Origin: Mesorhizobium sp. M7A.F.Ca.US.008.03.1.1 | GTDB taxonomy: Bacteria; Pseudomonadota; Alphaproteobacteria; Rhizobiales; Rhizobiaceae | Assembly: GCF_003997495.1 (NCBI RefSeq) | Contig: NZ_RZRU01000008.1 | Coordinates: 216,314-280,313 of the forward strand | Direction of reading: 5' to 3' | DNA length: 64,000 nucleotides | Shown: positions 29,754-36,740 of the stretch, piece by piece | How positions within the stretch are numbered: position 1 is the stretch's first letter | Layout: every line of letters begins with the position of its first letter | Translations under genes and position numbers: made by a program | The notes under the pieces: model-generated | What the model saw: only the letters and a program-made list of their open reading frames with translations | Databases searched by the model: none | Told to the model about the DNA's origin: nothing

Positions 29754-30596
29754 ATGTCTCGAAGCGCTGAAATCGTCATGGACGCGGTGCGCGTCGCCGA
29801 CCATGACCGCTATCTGACCGCGCTCTACGCGCCGGACGACAAGCGCGACGCGCTGTTTTCGCTCTACGCCTTCAATGCAGAGATATCAGGCATCCGCGAT
29901 CGCATCCATGAGGCACTGCCGGGCGAAGTGCGGCTGCAATGGTGGCGCGATGTCATTGCCGCAGGCGGAGAGGCGGGCGCCGGCCATCCCACAGCCGAAG
30001 CCTTGAATGCCACCATAGCGACATTCGGCCTGCCGAAGCCGGCCTTCGCGAACATGCTCGATGCGCGCATCTTCGACCTCTACGACGACCCGGTGCCGTC
30101 GCGCACCGATCTGGAGGGCTATTGCGGCGAGACGGCCGCAGCACTCATCCAGCTTGCGGCGATGGTGCTCGATCCCGGCGAGGCGCCACGCTTTGCCGAA
30201 TTGGCGGGCAGGGCAGGCTGCGCGCAAGCGATGACCGGCCTGCTGCTGCTGCTGCCGCTGCATCGCCGGCGCGGACAATGTTTTGTCCCGGCCGATATTC
30301 TGGCGGCGGCGGGATCGTCGCCGGAAGAATTCGTTGCCGGCGACGGTGGACCCGGCGCCAAACGCGCGGTGGCGGCGATGATGGCGCTGGCACGGGAACA
30401 TCTTTCCGCCTTCGAGCAAGGCGCACCGGCTCTGCCGGTTTCGCTGCGTCCTGCATTCCTGCCGCTCGCCCTGTCACGTGCCTATCTCGGCAAAATGGAG
30501 AATGGTTCGCCGCTCGAAGGCGTGGCGCGGCTGTCGGCCTTGCGCCGGCATTGGCTGCTGCTGCGTCGCGCGAGCAAGGGCTGGCCCGCACTTTGA
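29754..30596 (+). CDS. Squalene/phytoene synthase-fold protein, NDUFAF6-like
   Basis: 280 residues with the overall trans-isoprenyl diphosphate synthase fold (LYAFNAEISGIRD...RLQWWRDVI, then YCGETAAALIQLA). Both Asp-rich substrate-magnesium motifs of true squalene and phytoene synthases are missing: the first position reads FNAEIS and the second YCGETA. It is therefore likely a pseudoenzyme similar to NDUFAF6, a complex I assembly factor, not a terpene enzyme. It begins 1 base after the Mth938-domain gene's stop codon. Confidence 0.8.
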   Translation: MSRSAEIVMDAVRVADHDRYLTALYAPDDKRDALFSLYAFNAEISGIRDRIHEALPGEVRLQWWRDVIAAGGEAGAGHPTAEALNATIATFGLPKPAFANMLDARIFDLYDDPVPSRTDLEGYCGETAAALIQLAAMVLDPGEAPRFAELAGRAGCAQAMTGLLLLLPLHRRRGQCFVPADILAAAGSSPEEFVAGDGGPGAKRAVAAMMALAREHLSAFEQGAPALPVSLRPAFLPLALSRAYLGKMENGSPLEGVARLSALRRHWLLLRRASKGWPAL

Positions 30597-30608
30597 CGTA
30601 AACGTCAA
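30593..30608 (+). promoter_or_regulatory. LiuR-like inverted-repeat operator
   Basis: TTGACGT-AA-ACGTCAA is an exact inverted repeat with 7-bp arms and a 2-base centre. It overlaps the stop codon of the upstream gene and sits 65 bases before the membrane protein-hydroxylase pair. The form resembles sites of the MerR-family regulator LiuR, which represses branched-chain and fatty-acid degradation genes. A related degenerate site precedes the FadL gene at 2924. Confidence 0.5.
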
Positions 30609-30672
30609 TCATGCTAAAGTCTCCGTGCCAAAACTGTTGCCGCAGAACGACAGGCCGGCCCGGAGGAGATTC

Positions 30673-31107
30673 ATGAGCTTGCCCATATTGGTAGCGATCG
30701 TTACCTTCGGCATCGCGCTGTCGGTTGCGGCGGTGCATTTCACCGGCGGCAGCAAGACGGCGACGCTCAGCAGTGCCGCTCACGCAGTGAGCCGATTCGC
30801 CGAAGATTTTCCCGACGAGATCGTTGCGGCGGCCCGCCTGACAACAGATGCCGGGACCGCGTTTCTGGATATCGGGCGAGGGCGCTTCGGTATCGTTCAC
30901 TGCATCGGCGACTGCTTCTTGACCCGCATCGTCACGCCTCAAGATGTCGTGGTTTTGAACGCCGGAGACGTGAATACGGTCTTGTTCCGGCTCGCCGATT
31001 TCACCTGGAAGGGCGGCCGCTTCCGCTTTGCCGATGCAGCCGATGCGCAAGGCTTGCTGAAAAAGCTCGAGCCGCAACATTCGAATTCCGCCAAGGAGGC
31101 CGCGTGA
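30673..31107 (+). CDS. Membrane-anchored protein of unknown function
   Basis: 144 residues with one N-terminal membrane segment (LPILVAIVTFGIALSVAAVHF) and no further helix, so mostly periplasmic or extracytoplasmic. I do not recognise the family; the FLDIGRGRFGIVHCIGDCFLTRIV region has two cysteines. ATG 30673 has GGAGGAG upstream. Its stop overlaps the start of the hydroxylase gene (GTGATG), which implies joint translation. The LiuR-like site upstream suggests shared regulation of the two. Confidence 0.75.
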   Translation: MSLPILVAIVTFGIALSVAAVHFTGGSKTATLSSAAHAVSRFAEDFPDEIVAAARLTTDAGTAFLDIGRGRFGIVHCIGDCFLTRIVTPQDVVVLNAGDVNTVLFRLADFTWKGGRFRFADAADAQGLLKKLEPQHSNSAKEAA

Positions 31108-32057
31108 TGGACAGCTACGATTTCCCGCAAGTCACGCAGCTCGCCATCCCGTTCTTCGTTGTCGCGATACTGATCGAGCTTTGGCTGGTGCGCACCGGCC
31201 GTGCCAAGGGTTCGTTCGAGACGCGCGACACCTTGACCAGCCTGATGATGGGCACAGGCAATGTCGTTGCCGGGCTGCTGCTTGGCGTCGTGTCCTACTG
31301 GGCGCTGCTGTGGCTCTGGCAATTCCGCGTCTTCAATCTCGGCCTGTCGGTCTGGGTGTTCCTCGCCGCCTTCCTGCTCGATGATCTGCGCTACTACGTC
31401 TATCATCGCATCGCGCACCGGGTGCGCTGGGTGTGGGCGGAGCACGTCAACCACCATTCCAGCCAGCACTACAATCTGTCGACGGCGTTGCGGCAGAGCT
31501 GGACCGGCCTGTTCACCTTCATGTTCGTTTTGCAGGAGCCGCCGGTGCTGCTCGGATTCCACCCCGCGGTGATTGCCTTCACCTTCGGCTTCAACCTGGT
31601 CTGGCAGTTCTGGATCCACACCGAGACGATCGGCAAAATGTGGGGCTGGTTCGAATTCGTCTTCAACACGCCGTCACACCACCGCGTCCACCACGCCACC
31701 AATCCGCGCTATCTCGACGCCAACTACGCCGGCACGCTGATCATCTGGGACCGCATGTTCGGCACCTTCGTCGAGGAGCTGGAAGAAGACCGGCCGCGCT
31801 ATGGCATCGTCAGGAATCTCGGCACCTTCAATCCGCTGAAAGTGGCATTCCATGAATGGATCGGCATGTTCAGGGACGCCTTTGCGCCGGGTCTGACCTT
31901 GAGCAACCGCGTGAATTATCTGATCAAGCCGCCAGGCTGGAGCCATGACGGCTCGCGCGAAACCTCGGAGAGTCTGAAGGCCGCCTATGTCAGGCGAAAT
32001 CCCGGCGAGGCGGGCAAGCCGGGGCTGCCGGCGGCGAGTGTCGAACCGGCCGAATAA
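31107..32057 (+). CDS. Sterol desaturase / fatty acid hydroxylase superfamily protein
   Basis: 316-residue integral membrane di-iron enzyme. Three histidine clusters that bind the iron pair are visible: HRIAH (near residue 97), HVNHH (near 113) and the later HHRVHH (near 192), with HTETIGKM between. The family hydroxylates or desaturates lipids, hopanoids or ornithine lipids; the substrate is not clear. AAGGAGG precedes ATG 31107, which I prefer to the GTG three bases earlier. The gene is convergent with the ParE-like toxin. Confidence 0.9.
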   Translation: MDSYDFPQVTQLAIPFFVVAILIELWLVRTGRAKGSFETRDTLTSLMMGTGNVVAGLLLGVVSYWALLWLWQFRVFNLGLSVWVFLAAFLLDDLRYYVYHRIAHRVRWVWAEHVNHHSSQHYNLSTALRQSWTGLFTFMFVLQEPPVLLGFHPAVIAFTFGFNLVWQFWIHTETIGKMWGWFEFVFNTPSHHRVHHATNPRYLDANYAGTLIIWDRMFGTFVEELEEDRPRYGIVRNLGTFNPLKVAFHEWIGMFRDAFAPGLTLSNRVNYLIKPPGWSHDGSRETSESLKAAYVRRNPGEAGKPGLPAASVEPAE

Positions 32058-32065
32058 CTATGGCC

Positions 32066-32299
32066 TCAGGACGGTTCGCTCGATCCGCCATCGCGCATCA
32101 GCGCTTCGTAGTCGCGACCGCCGTAGAAAACGTTGACGATGCAAATGACATCGCTCTCGCTCTGGCAACGCTCCTTGATCCGATCCACGAAACCATTGGC
32201 GATGTTTTCGCTGCCACTGTTCTCAAGGATGTAGGTGCCAATCGCGTCCAGATCGGAGATCGCGTTTTCGCTAAGAACGACGGTGAGACGCCGGATCAT
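32066..32299 (-). pseudogene. Shortened ParE-type toxin (internal in-frame deletion)
   Basis: The 77-residue reading frame starts like a RelE/ParE toxin (IRRLTVVLSENAISDLDAIGTYILENSG) and ends like one (IVNVFYGGRDYEALM). After FVDRIKERC it jumps to QSESDVICIV. The usual middle, about 25-30 residues with the R..P..G/GRYxIFYR strand, is missing although the frame is kept. The product is probably inactive. The start lies inside the antitoxin gene (29-base overlap). Compare with full-length toxins of 95-100 residues. Confidence 0.7.
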
Positions 32300-32573
32300 C
32301 GCTCTCTCTCGCCAGTTGCGAAATCCGGCTCTTTACACGGTCGATCGCCTCGTCGAGCGGAACAGCAGGCCTCGTGTCCTCGATCGATGCCTTCACCCGC
32401 GCCCTGATCGACGCCATGCGCTCGGCATGTTCCTCCTCTTCGCGCTGGAAAGCGCGAAGCGCTGCACGGATGACTTCACTGGCCGAACCGAAGGAGCCGT
32501 CCTCTACTTTTTCGCGGATCATACGCGCCATAGCGGGCGTGACGGTGACCGACAGTTTCTCGGCGGATTCCAT
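32271..32573 (-). CDS. ParD/CopG-type antitoxin
   Basis: 100 residues. The N-terminal half is a ribbon-helix-helix DNA-binding domain (KLSVTVTPAMARMIREKVEDG and SASEVIRAALRAF), and the charged C-terminal half would wrap the toxin. It would repress its own promoter. The reading frame looks intact, unlike its partner. An AT-rich sequence with repeated TAGGATAGTATCCTA, an inverted repeat, lies upstream at about 32598-32612 and may be its operator. Confidence 0.85.
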   Translation of the reverse strand: MESAEKLSVTVTPAMARMIREKVEDGSFGSASEVIRAALRAFQREEEEHAERMASIRARVKASIEDTRPAVPLDEAIDRVKSRISQLARESDDPASHRRS

Positions 32574-32597
32574 GGATGCTTCTCTTATGTATAAAGT

Positions 32598-32612
32598 AGG
32601 ATAGTATCCTAC
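32598..32612. promoter_or_regulatory. Candidate operator of the ParD-type antitoxin
   Basis: TAGGATAGTATCCTA is an inverted repeat (TAGGATA / TATCCTA around a G) 25 bases upstream of the antitoxin start on the minus strand. Ribbon-helix-helix antitoxins usually bind short repeats overlapping their promoter, so self-repression at this site is a reasonable inference. Confidence 0.55.
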
Positions 32613-32647
32613 TTACTGCCAGAGGTCCAATCAGAAGGCGAAGCCGT

Positions 32648-34060
32648 CTATTCCGCGGCTTCGGCCGCTTGCGCCGCCAACCCCAACCATTGCCGGCAAT
32701 CGGCGCGTGCGCGCGATGTGATAGCGTGCCGCTTGGCGACGGTCTTGTCCTTGCCGCGCATGCGTTTGCCCTCGGTCTTCGGCGCCTCGACGGGCGGGAA
32801 CAGGCCGAAATTGACATTCATCGGCTGAAACGAGCGCTTGCCCGGTTCGTCATCGGAGACGATATGGCCACCGGTGATGTGGTTGAGCAGCGCGCCGAAA
32901 GCCGTGGTGAGCGGTGGCAGCGAGGGTGCATGGCCGAGCCGCTCAGTGGCGGCGAAGCGGCCGGCGAGCAGGCCGATCGCAGCGCTCTCGACATACCCTT
33001 CGCAGCCGGTGATCTGGCCGGCAAAACGCAGGCCAGGACGCGACTTCAGTTGCAGCGAAGCATCGAGCAAGGTCGGCGAGTTGATGTAGGTGTTGCGGTG
33101 CAGGCCGCCGAGGCGGGCGAAGTCGGCGTTTTCGAGACCCGGTATGGTGCGGAACACGCGCACCTGCTCGGCATGCTTCAACTTGGTCTGAAAACCGACC
33201 ATGTTGTAGAGCGTGCCCAGCGCATTGTCTTGCCGCAGCTGGACGACGGCATAGGCTTTTACATCAGGATTGTGGGCGTTGGTCAGTCCCATCGGTTTCA
33301 TCGGCCCGTAGCGCAGCGTCTCGACACCGCGCTCGGCCATGATTTCGATCGGCAGGCAGCCGTCGAAATAGGGCGTGCCTTCCCATTGCTTGAATTCGGT
33401 TTTCTGGCCGTCGACCAGCGCTTGCACGAAGGCAAGGTACTGGTCCTTGTCCATCGGACAATTGATGTAGTCCTTGCCGGTGCCGCCTGGCCCGACCTTG
33501 TCGTAGCGCGACTGGAACCAGCAGGTATTCATGTCGATCGTGTCGAAATGGATGATCGGCGCAATGGCGTCGAAGAAGGCGAGCGCATCGGCGCCGGTCG
33601 CTTCCGCGATCGACCGGGCAAGCCCGGGGGCGGTCAACGGACCCGTGGCAACGATCGCCTGGTCCCAATCCGTCGGCGGCAGACTTGGCACTTCCTCGCG
33701 CCGGATGGTGATCAGCGGGTGTGCTTCGACTTTTTTCGTCACGGCCTCGGCGAATCCGTCGCGATCGACGGCAAGCGCACCGCCGGCCGGAACCTGGTTG
33801 GCGTCGCCTGCGCTCATGATCAACGAGCCGGCCAGCCGCATTTCGGCGTGCAGCAGGCCAACGGCGTTGTTGTCGGCATCGTCGGAGCGGAAGGAATTGG
33901 AACAGACAAGCTCGGCCAGGCTGTCGGTCTTGTGCGCATCGGTGCCGCGAACGGGCCGCATTTCATGCAGGATGACGGGCACGCCGGCCTGCGCTGCCTG
34001 CCATGCGGCTTCGGAACCGGCGAGGCCGCCGCCGATGATGTGGATTGGGTTTTTGCTCAT
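32648..34060 (-). CDS. trmFO: Methylenetetrahydrofolate-tRNA-(uracil-5-)-methyltransferase TrmFO
   Basis: Folate- and FAD-dependent enzyme that makes ribothymidine at position 54 of tRNA. The 470-residue product opens with the FAD-binding [14 protein letters not shown] and the family block [15 protein letters not shown]...[10 protein letters not shown]. The central MDKDQY and [16 protein letters not shown] and the late [20 protein letters not shown] are intact. ATG 34060 was taken because it places the dinucleotide-binding loop at residues 8-14; the upstream extension has no similarity to the family. Confidence 0.96.
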   Translation of the reverse strand: MSKNPIHIIGGGLAGSEAAWQAAQAGVPVILHEMRPVRGTDAHKTDSLAELVCSNSFRSDDADNNAVGLLHAEMRLAGSLIMSAGDANQVPAGGALAVDRDGFAEAVTKKVEAHPLITIRREEVPSLPPTDWDQAIVATGPLTAPGLARSIAEATGADALAFFDAIAPIIHFDTIDMNTCWFQSRYDKVGPGGTGKDYINCPMDKDQYLAFVQALVDGQKTEFKQWEGTPYFDGCLPIEIMAERGVETLRYGPMKPMGLTNAHNPDVKAYAVVQLRQDNALGTLYNMVGFQTKLKHAEQVRVFRTIPGLENADFARLGGLHRNTYINSPTLLDASLQLKSRPGLRFAGQITGCEGYVESAAIGLLAGRFAATERLGHAPSLPPLTTAFGALLNHITGGHIVSDDEPGKRSFQPMNVNFGLFPPVEAPKTEGKRMRGKDKTVAKRHAITSRARADCRQWLGLAAQAAEAAE

Positions 34061-34140
34061 GAACGCCGGAATAATCGCTTGGTGCGGCGATTGCAATTGC
34101 CGTGCGCGGTGCGAGCAAACAGCTGCTGATGGGAGCGCCC

Positions 34141-34263
34141 CCTGAAAACAACAACACCCGCCGGGGGAGGAGGTCCGGCGGGTGTCGTTTTTGGGGCCGA
34201 CCCTCGGGAGGAGGTGAAGGCCGACCGTATTCGTCATCGCCGGGGAGGAGGTCGGCTTTGACG
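34141..34263 (-). ncRNA. Anti-Shine-Dalgarno small RNA, unit B (three hairpins)
   Basis: Transcribed leftward. Three stem-loops, each with the loop ACCTCCTCCC: 34232-34263, 34195-34226 (11-bp stem with three GU pairs) and 34154-34185 (10-bp GC-rich stem). The last is followed by TTGTTGTTTTC, a plausible intrinsic terminator. The loops are complementary to ribosome-binding sites. Layout and linker sequences (AAAAACG, GAC-GRATACGGTC) match unit A, so the two arose by duplication. Resembles the alpha-r14 / CcsR class of alphaproteobacterial small RNAs. Confidence 0.75.
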
Positions 34264-34329
34264 AAATTCCTTTCGCCGTTTGAAAAGGGGCGAAACCTTT
34301 GGGGCAAAATCGCTTTGCCCGGGGAAACA

Positions 34330-34436
34330 GCGCCCGCCGCGGGAGGAGGTGCGGCGGGCGCCGTTTTTGTGGTCAACCCTTGGGAGGAGGTAAGGGATGA
34401 CCGTATCCGTCAAGGTCGGGGAGGAGGTCGACCTTG
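34330..34436 (-). ncRNA. Anti-Shine-Dalgarno small RNA, unit A (three hairpins)
   Basis: Three stem-loops, transcribed leftward: 34411-34436 (8-bp perfect stem), 34371-34402 (11 positions with one mismatch) and 34330-34361 (11-bp perfect stem). All have the 10-base loop ACCTCCTCCC, directly complementary to GGGAGGAGGT-type ribosome-binding sites. It starts 12 bases after the stop of the second DUF1127 gene, so it is probably released by processing of that mRNA. CcsR RNAs of Rhodobacter are made this way. Confidence 0.75.
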
Positions 34437-34448
34437 CCGAAATTCTGT

Positions 34449-34589
34449 CTAGATCGCCTGGCGGGCGATGATCTTGATTTCGTCGCGGACGATACCGAGA
34501 TCATGCAGCTGGCGGTTGGAAAGGCGACCCAGCTCGGTAACCGTCTCGCGATAAACGCGCCAGTTACGATAGTTGCGGATCAGGTTCAT
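34449..34589 (-). CDS. DUF1127 small protein, copy 2
   Basis: 46 residues, MNLIRNYRNWRVYRETVTEL and so on to IARQAI. It contains the DUF1127 core: an Arg-rich helix, then LGRLSNRQLHDLGIVRDEI. It is about 60 percent identical to its upstream twin (34638-34778) and shares the first 11 residues. DUF1127 proteins are very small basic proteins; in Rhodobacter one (CcaF1) binds RNA and takes part in maturation of the downstream CcsR RNAs. Hairpins of small RNA unit A follow 12 bases after its stop. Confidence 0.9.
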   Translation of the reverse strand: MNLIRNYRNWRVYRETVTELGRLSNRQLHDLGIVRDEIKIIARQAI

Positions 34590-34637
34590 TGTCGTTCTCT
34601 TTTTCAAACTGGTTCGGACCATTCGCGGTCCGAAGAA

Positions 34638-34778
34638 TTAGACCGCCTTGCGAGCGACGTAAGGAATGTCGCTGCGGCTGATGCCGAGGTCGGTCAGTTC
34701 ACGGTTGCTCAGGCGGCTCAGCTCGGACACGGTGTCCCTGTAGCGGCGCCAGTTGCGGTAGTTGCGGATCAGGTTCAT
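34638..34778 (-). CDS. DUF1127 small protein, copy 1
   Basis: 46 residues, MNLIRNYRNWRRYRDTVSEL and so on to VARKAV, with the DUF1127 signature LSRLSNRELTDLGISRSDIP. It is the first gene of a leftward operon with copy 2 after a 48-base gap that itself contains a small hairpin (CGGACC/GGTCCG, 34615-34632). ATG 34778 is chosen because the shared N-terminus of the two paralogues begins there. The product is strongly basic, which fits RNA binding. Confidence 0.9.
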   Translation of the reverse strand: MNLIRNYRNWRRYRDTVSELSRLSNRELTDLGISRSDIPYVARKAV

Positions 34779-34831
34779 GGTAGTTCTCGTTTCGTCTTTC
34801 TTGCGGATCATTCCGTTTGTGTACGAACTAT

Positions 34832-34860
34832 AAATAGGCGGACCCATATCGATTTAAAAG
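34832..34860 (-). promoter_or_regulatory. Candidate promoter of the DUF1127-small RNA operon
   Basis: On the minus strand CTTTTAA is followed after 15 bases by CCTATTT, about 50 bases before the first DUF1127 start codon. This resembles the RpoH-type layout CTTGAA-N15/16-CCATnT, with several mismatches. The related Rhodobacter CcsR operon depends on RpoH factors. The match is imperfect and a vegetative promoter cannot be excluded. Confidence 0.3.
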
Positions 34861-35014
34861 CGCTATGGCTGCATGGCAGCAATGCAAATTGTGCAATGCA
34901 GCATTAACGAGCGTTCACGGACCTGACACAAAGAAACCCGAATCGGAAAATGCCGTAGCGTCAGCGGTTTGACCGGATCGGCTGAAAAAAAGACCGAACT
35001 GGGGGAGATGCAGC

Positions 35015-36133
35015 ATGGCGAGCTATTCGTCGCGGGTCAGGGCGGATATTGCGCGTTGGCTGCAGGCCGGGCTGATCGACGCCGCCATTGCCGATTCGCT
35101 TTCGCGCGACGTCGAGGCCAACGAGCGCAAGTCGCTCAGCTTCGGCTCTATCCTGGCGATGATGGCTGCCTTGCTGTTCGGCGCTGCCATCCTGATTTTC
35201 GTCGCCGCCAATTGGGACGCGATCCCGCGGCTGGCGCGCGTTCTGGCACTGTTTGCCGTCATCCTGGGCGGCTATGTCGGCGGCGCGCTGTTGAAGATGC
35301 GCAACCATGCGGCGATCGGGGAAGCGCTGTGGATCGTGGCGGCTGCGGCTTTCGGGGGCTCGATCGCGCTGATCGGCCAGATGTATCATCTCTCGGGCGA
35401 CGAGGCCTCGGCTCTGGTCACCTGGGGCGCCGGCACGGCGCTGGCGGCGGTTGCGCTGCGTTCTAATCCGCTGACGGTCGCTTCGGTCGGTATCGCCGAT
35501 GCCTGGCTGTTCCTCAAAGGCTTCGACTACTACAGCCGCAGCGAATTTCCGCATGCCTTCGTGATCATGGCGATCGTGCTGTTTGCCGTCTCGTTCTGGA
35601 CCCGCAGCCAGGCGGCGCGCCACCTGATCATCCTGTCGGTTCTGTTCTATCTTGTGCTGCTCGTCACCAACCACGACACGCTGCAGGTGGCGATCCCGCT
35701 GGTCGTCGTCTCGGCGCTGCTGTTCGCGGCCTCGGTCTTCGCGCCGGATCCGGTCAACCGGGTCGTGCAGCTCGGCGGCCGCTTGCCCTTGCACGCACTG
35801 CTCGGCTTCCTCACCGGCCTCGCAATGATCCAGTTCGAACTCGCCGACGAGAGCACCTACAACAGCGGTTTCGCCCTCGCTTCGGTGATCGCGCTGGCCG
35901 GCATCGTCGCCGCAATCGTGCTGGCGGGACGGGAGAGCCGCGGTTTGCGCTGGCTTGCCTATCTTGGCTTCGCCTTCGAACTTGCCATCATCTATGTGGT
36001 GACCCTGCAATCGATACTCGATACGGCCGGTTTCTTCCTGGCCGCCGCGGTGCTGCTCGGCATCCTTGCGATCGTCATCATCCGCGTGGAAAAACGCATG
36101 AAGGGCCCAGATGCCAAAGGAGCCACGGCATGA
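35015..36133 (+). CDS. DUF2157 membrane protein
   Basis: 372 residues. A soluble N-terminal helical segment (MASYSSRVRADIARWLQAGL...) precedes about ten membrane segments, beginning FGSILAMMAALLFGAAILIFVAANW, which is the DUF2157 signature (NWD after the first helix). Function unknown. GGGGGAGATGCAGC lies just upstream. The stop overlaps the next gene by 4 bases; DUF2157 and GDYXXLXY genes are regularly adjacent, which suggests a joint membrane complex. Confidence 0.88.
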   Translation: MASYSSRVRADIARWLQAGLIDAAIADSLSRDVEANERKSLSFGSILAMMAALLFGAAILIFVAANWDAIPRLARVLALFAVILGGYVGGALLKMRNHAAIGEALWIVAAAAFGGSIALIGQMYHLSGDEASALVTWGAGTALAAVALRSNPLTVASVGIADAWLFLKGFDYYSRSEFPHAFVIMAIVLFAVSFWTRSQAARHLIILSVLFYLVLLVTNHDTLQVAIPLVVVSALLFAASVFAPDPVNRVVQLGGRLPLHALLGFLTGLAMIQFELADESTYNSGFALASVIALAGIVAAIVLAGRESRGLRWLAYLGFAFELAIIYVVTLQSILDTAGFFLAAAVLLGILAIVIIRVEKRMKGPDAKGATA

Positions 36134-36714
36134 TCACCGGGAAAAGGCTTGTCATCTCGGCACTGGTGCTGGCGCTCGTCCAGATCGGCTTCCTGAGCTG
36201 GATCATCGCGGGCCGGGCAGCGATCCTGCGCAACGGCAAGGAAGTGCTGCTGAAGATCGAACCTGTCGATCCGCGCGACCTCCCGCGCGGCGACTATATT
36301 ATCCTGGGCTACGAGATTTCGCGCATCCCGGTGAAAATGATCGCCAACATTCCGCCCGACAAATTTTCAAGCGACGACACCTCGATTGTGGTGCGCCTGA
36401 AGAAGGGCGCCGACGGCTATTGGCAGCCGACGGCCGCCTGGTTCGGCAAGGCGCCAACGCCGGCCGCGGCCGACGAAGCCGATATATCAGGCCACGTCGC
36501 CGAGGGCTGGGACCTTCGCGGCGAAGAGGCGACCATCGCGCCGGACTACGGCATCGAGCGCTTCTATCTGCCGGAAGGCGAGGGGATGGCGATCCAGAAC
36601 GACATGCGGGTGCGGCCATTCGGCATCCGTCTTGCGCTCGCCGGCGACGGCACCGCGCAGATCAAGGCGCTGGTCGACGGCGACAAGACGCTGTTCGAGG
36701 AACCACTCTACTAA
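36130..36714 (+). CDS. GDYXXLXY domain protein
   Basis: 194 residues with an N-terminal membrane anchor (LVISALVLALVQIGFLSWIIAG) and a periplasmic domain named after the motif GDYIILGY seen here after DLPR. It is coupled to the DUF2157 gene by an ATGA overlap. The role is unknown; the pair is conserved across many bacteria. Confidence 0.88.
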   Translation: MITGKRLVISALVLALVQIGFLSWIIAGRAAILRNGKEVLLKIEPVDPRDLPRGDYIILGYEISRIPVKMIANIPPDKFSSDDTSIVVRLKKGADGYWQPTAAWFGKAPTPAAADEADISGHVAEGWDLRGEEATIAPDYGIERFYLPEGEGMAIQNDMRVRPFGIRLALAGDGTAQIKALVDGDKTLFEEPLY

Positions 36715-36740
36715 GTCCCTTATTTTCAGTGGTGTGAAGC

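Noticed and set aside
29754..30596. Carotenoid or squalene synthesis gene
   Set aside because: Both Asp-rich catalytic motifs are absent and no other terpene gene is adjacent.
31107..32057. A hopanoid or ornithine-lipid hydroxylase assignment for the sterol desaturase-like gene
   Set aside because: The His motifs define only the superfamily; no hopanoid or ornithine-lipid genes are nearby to choose a substrate.
34102..34452. A 116-codon plus-strand open frame across the small-RNA hairpins, with repeated GGGAGGAGGT
   Set aside because: The repeats are loop sequences of the hairpins read on the other strand; the frame lacks coding character. Six strong ribosome-binding sites in a row with no matching starts are better explained by the minus-strand RNAs.
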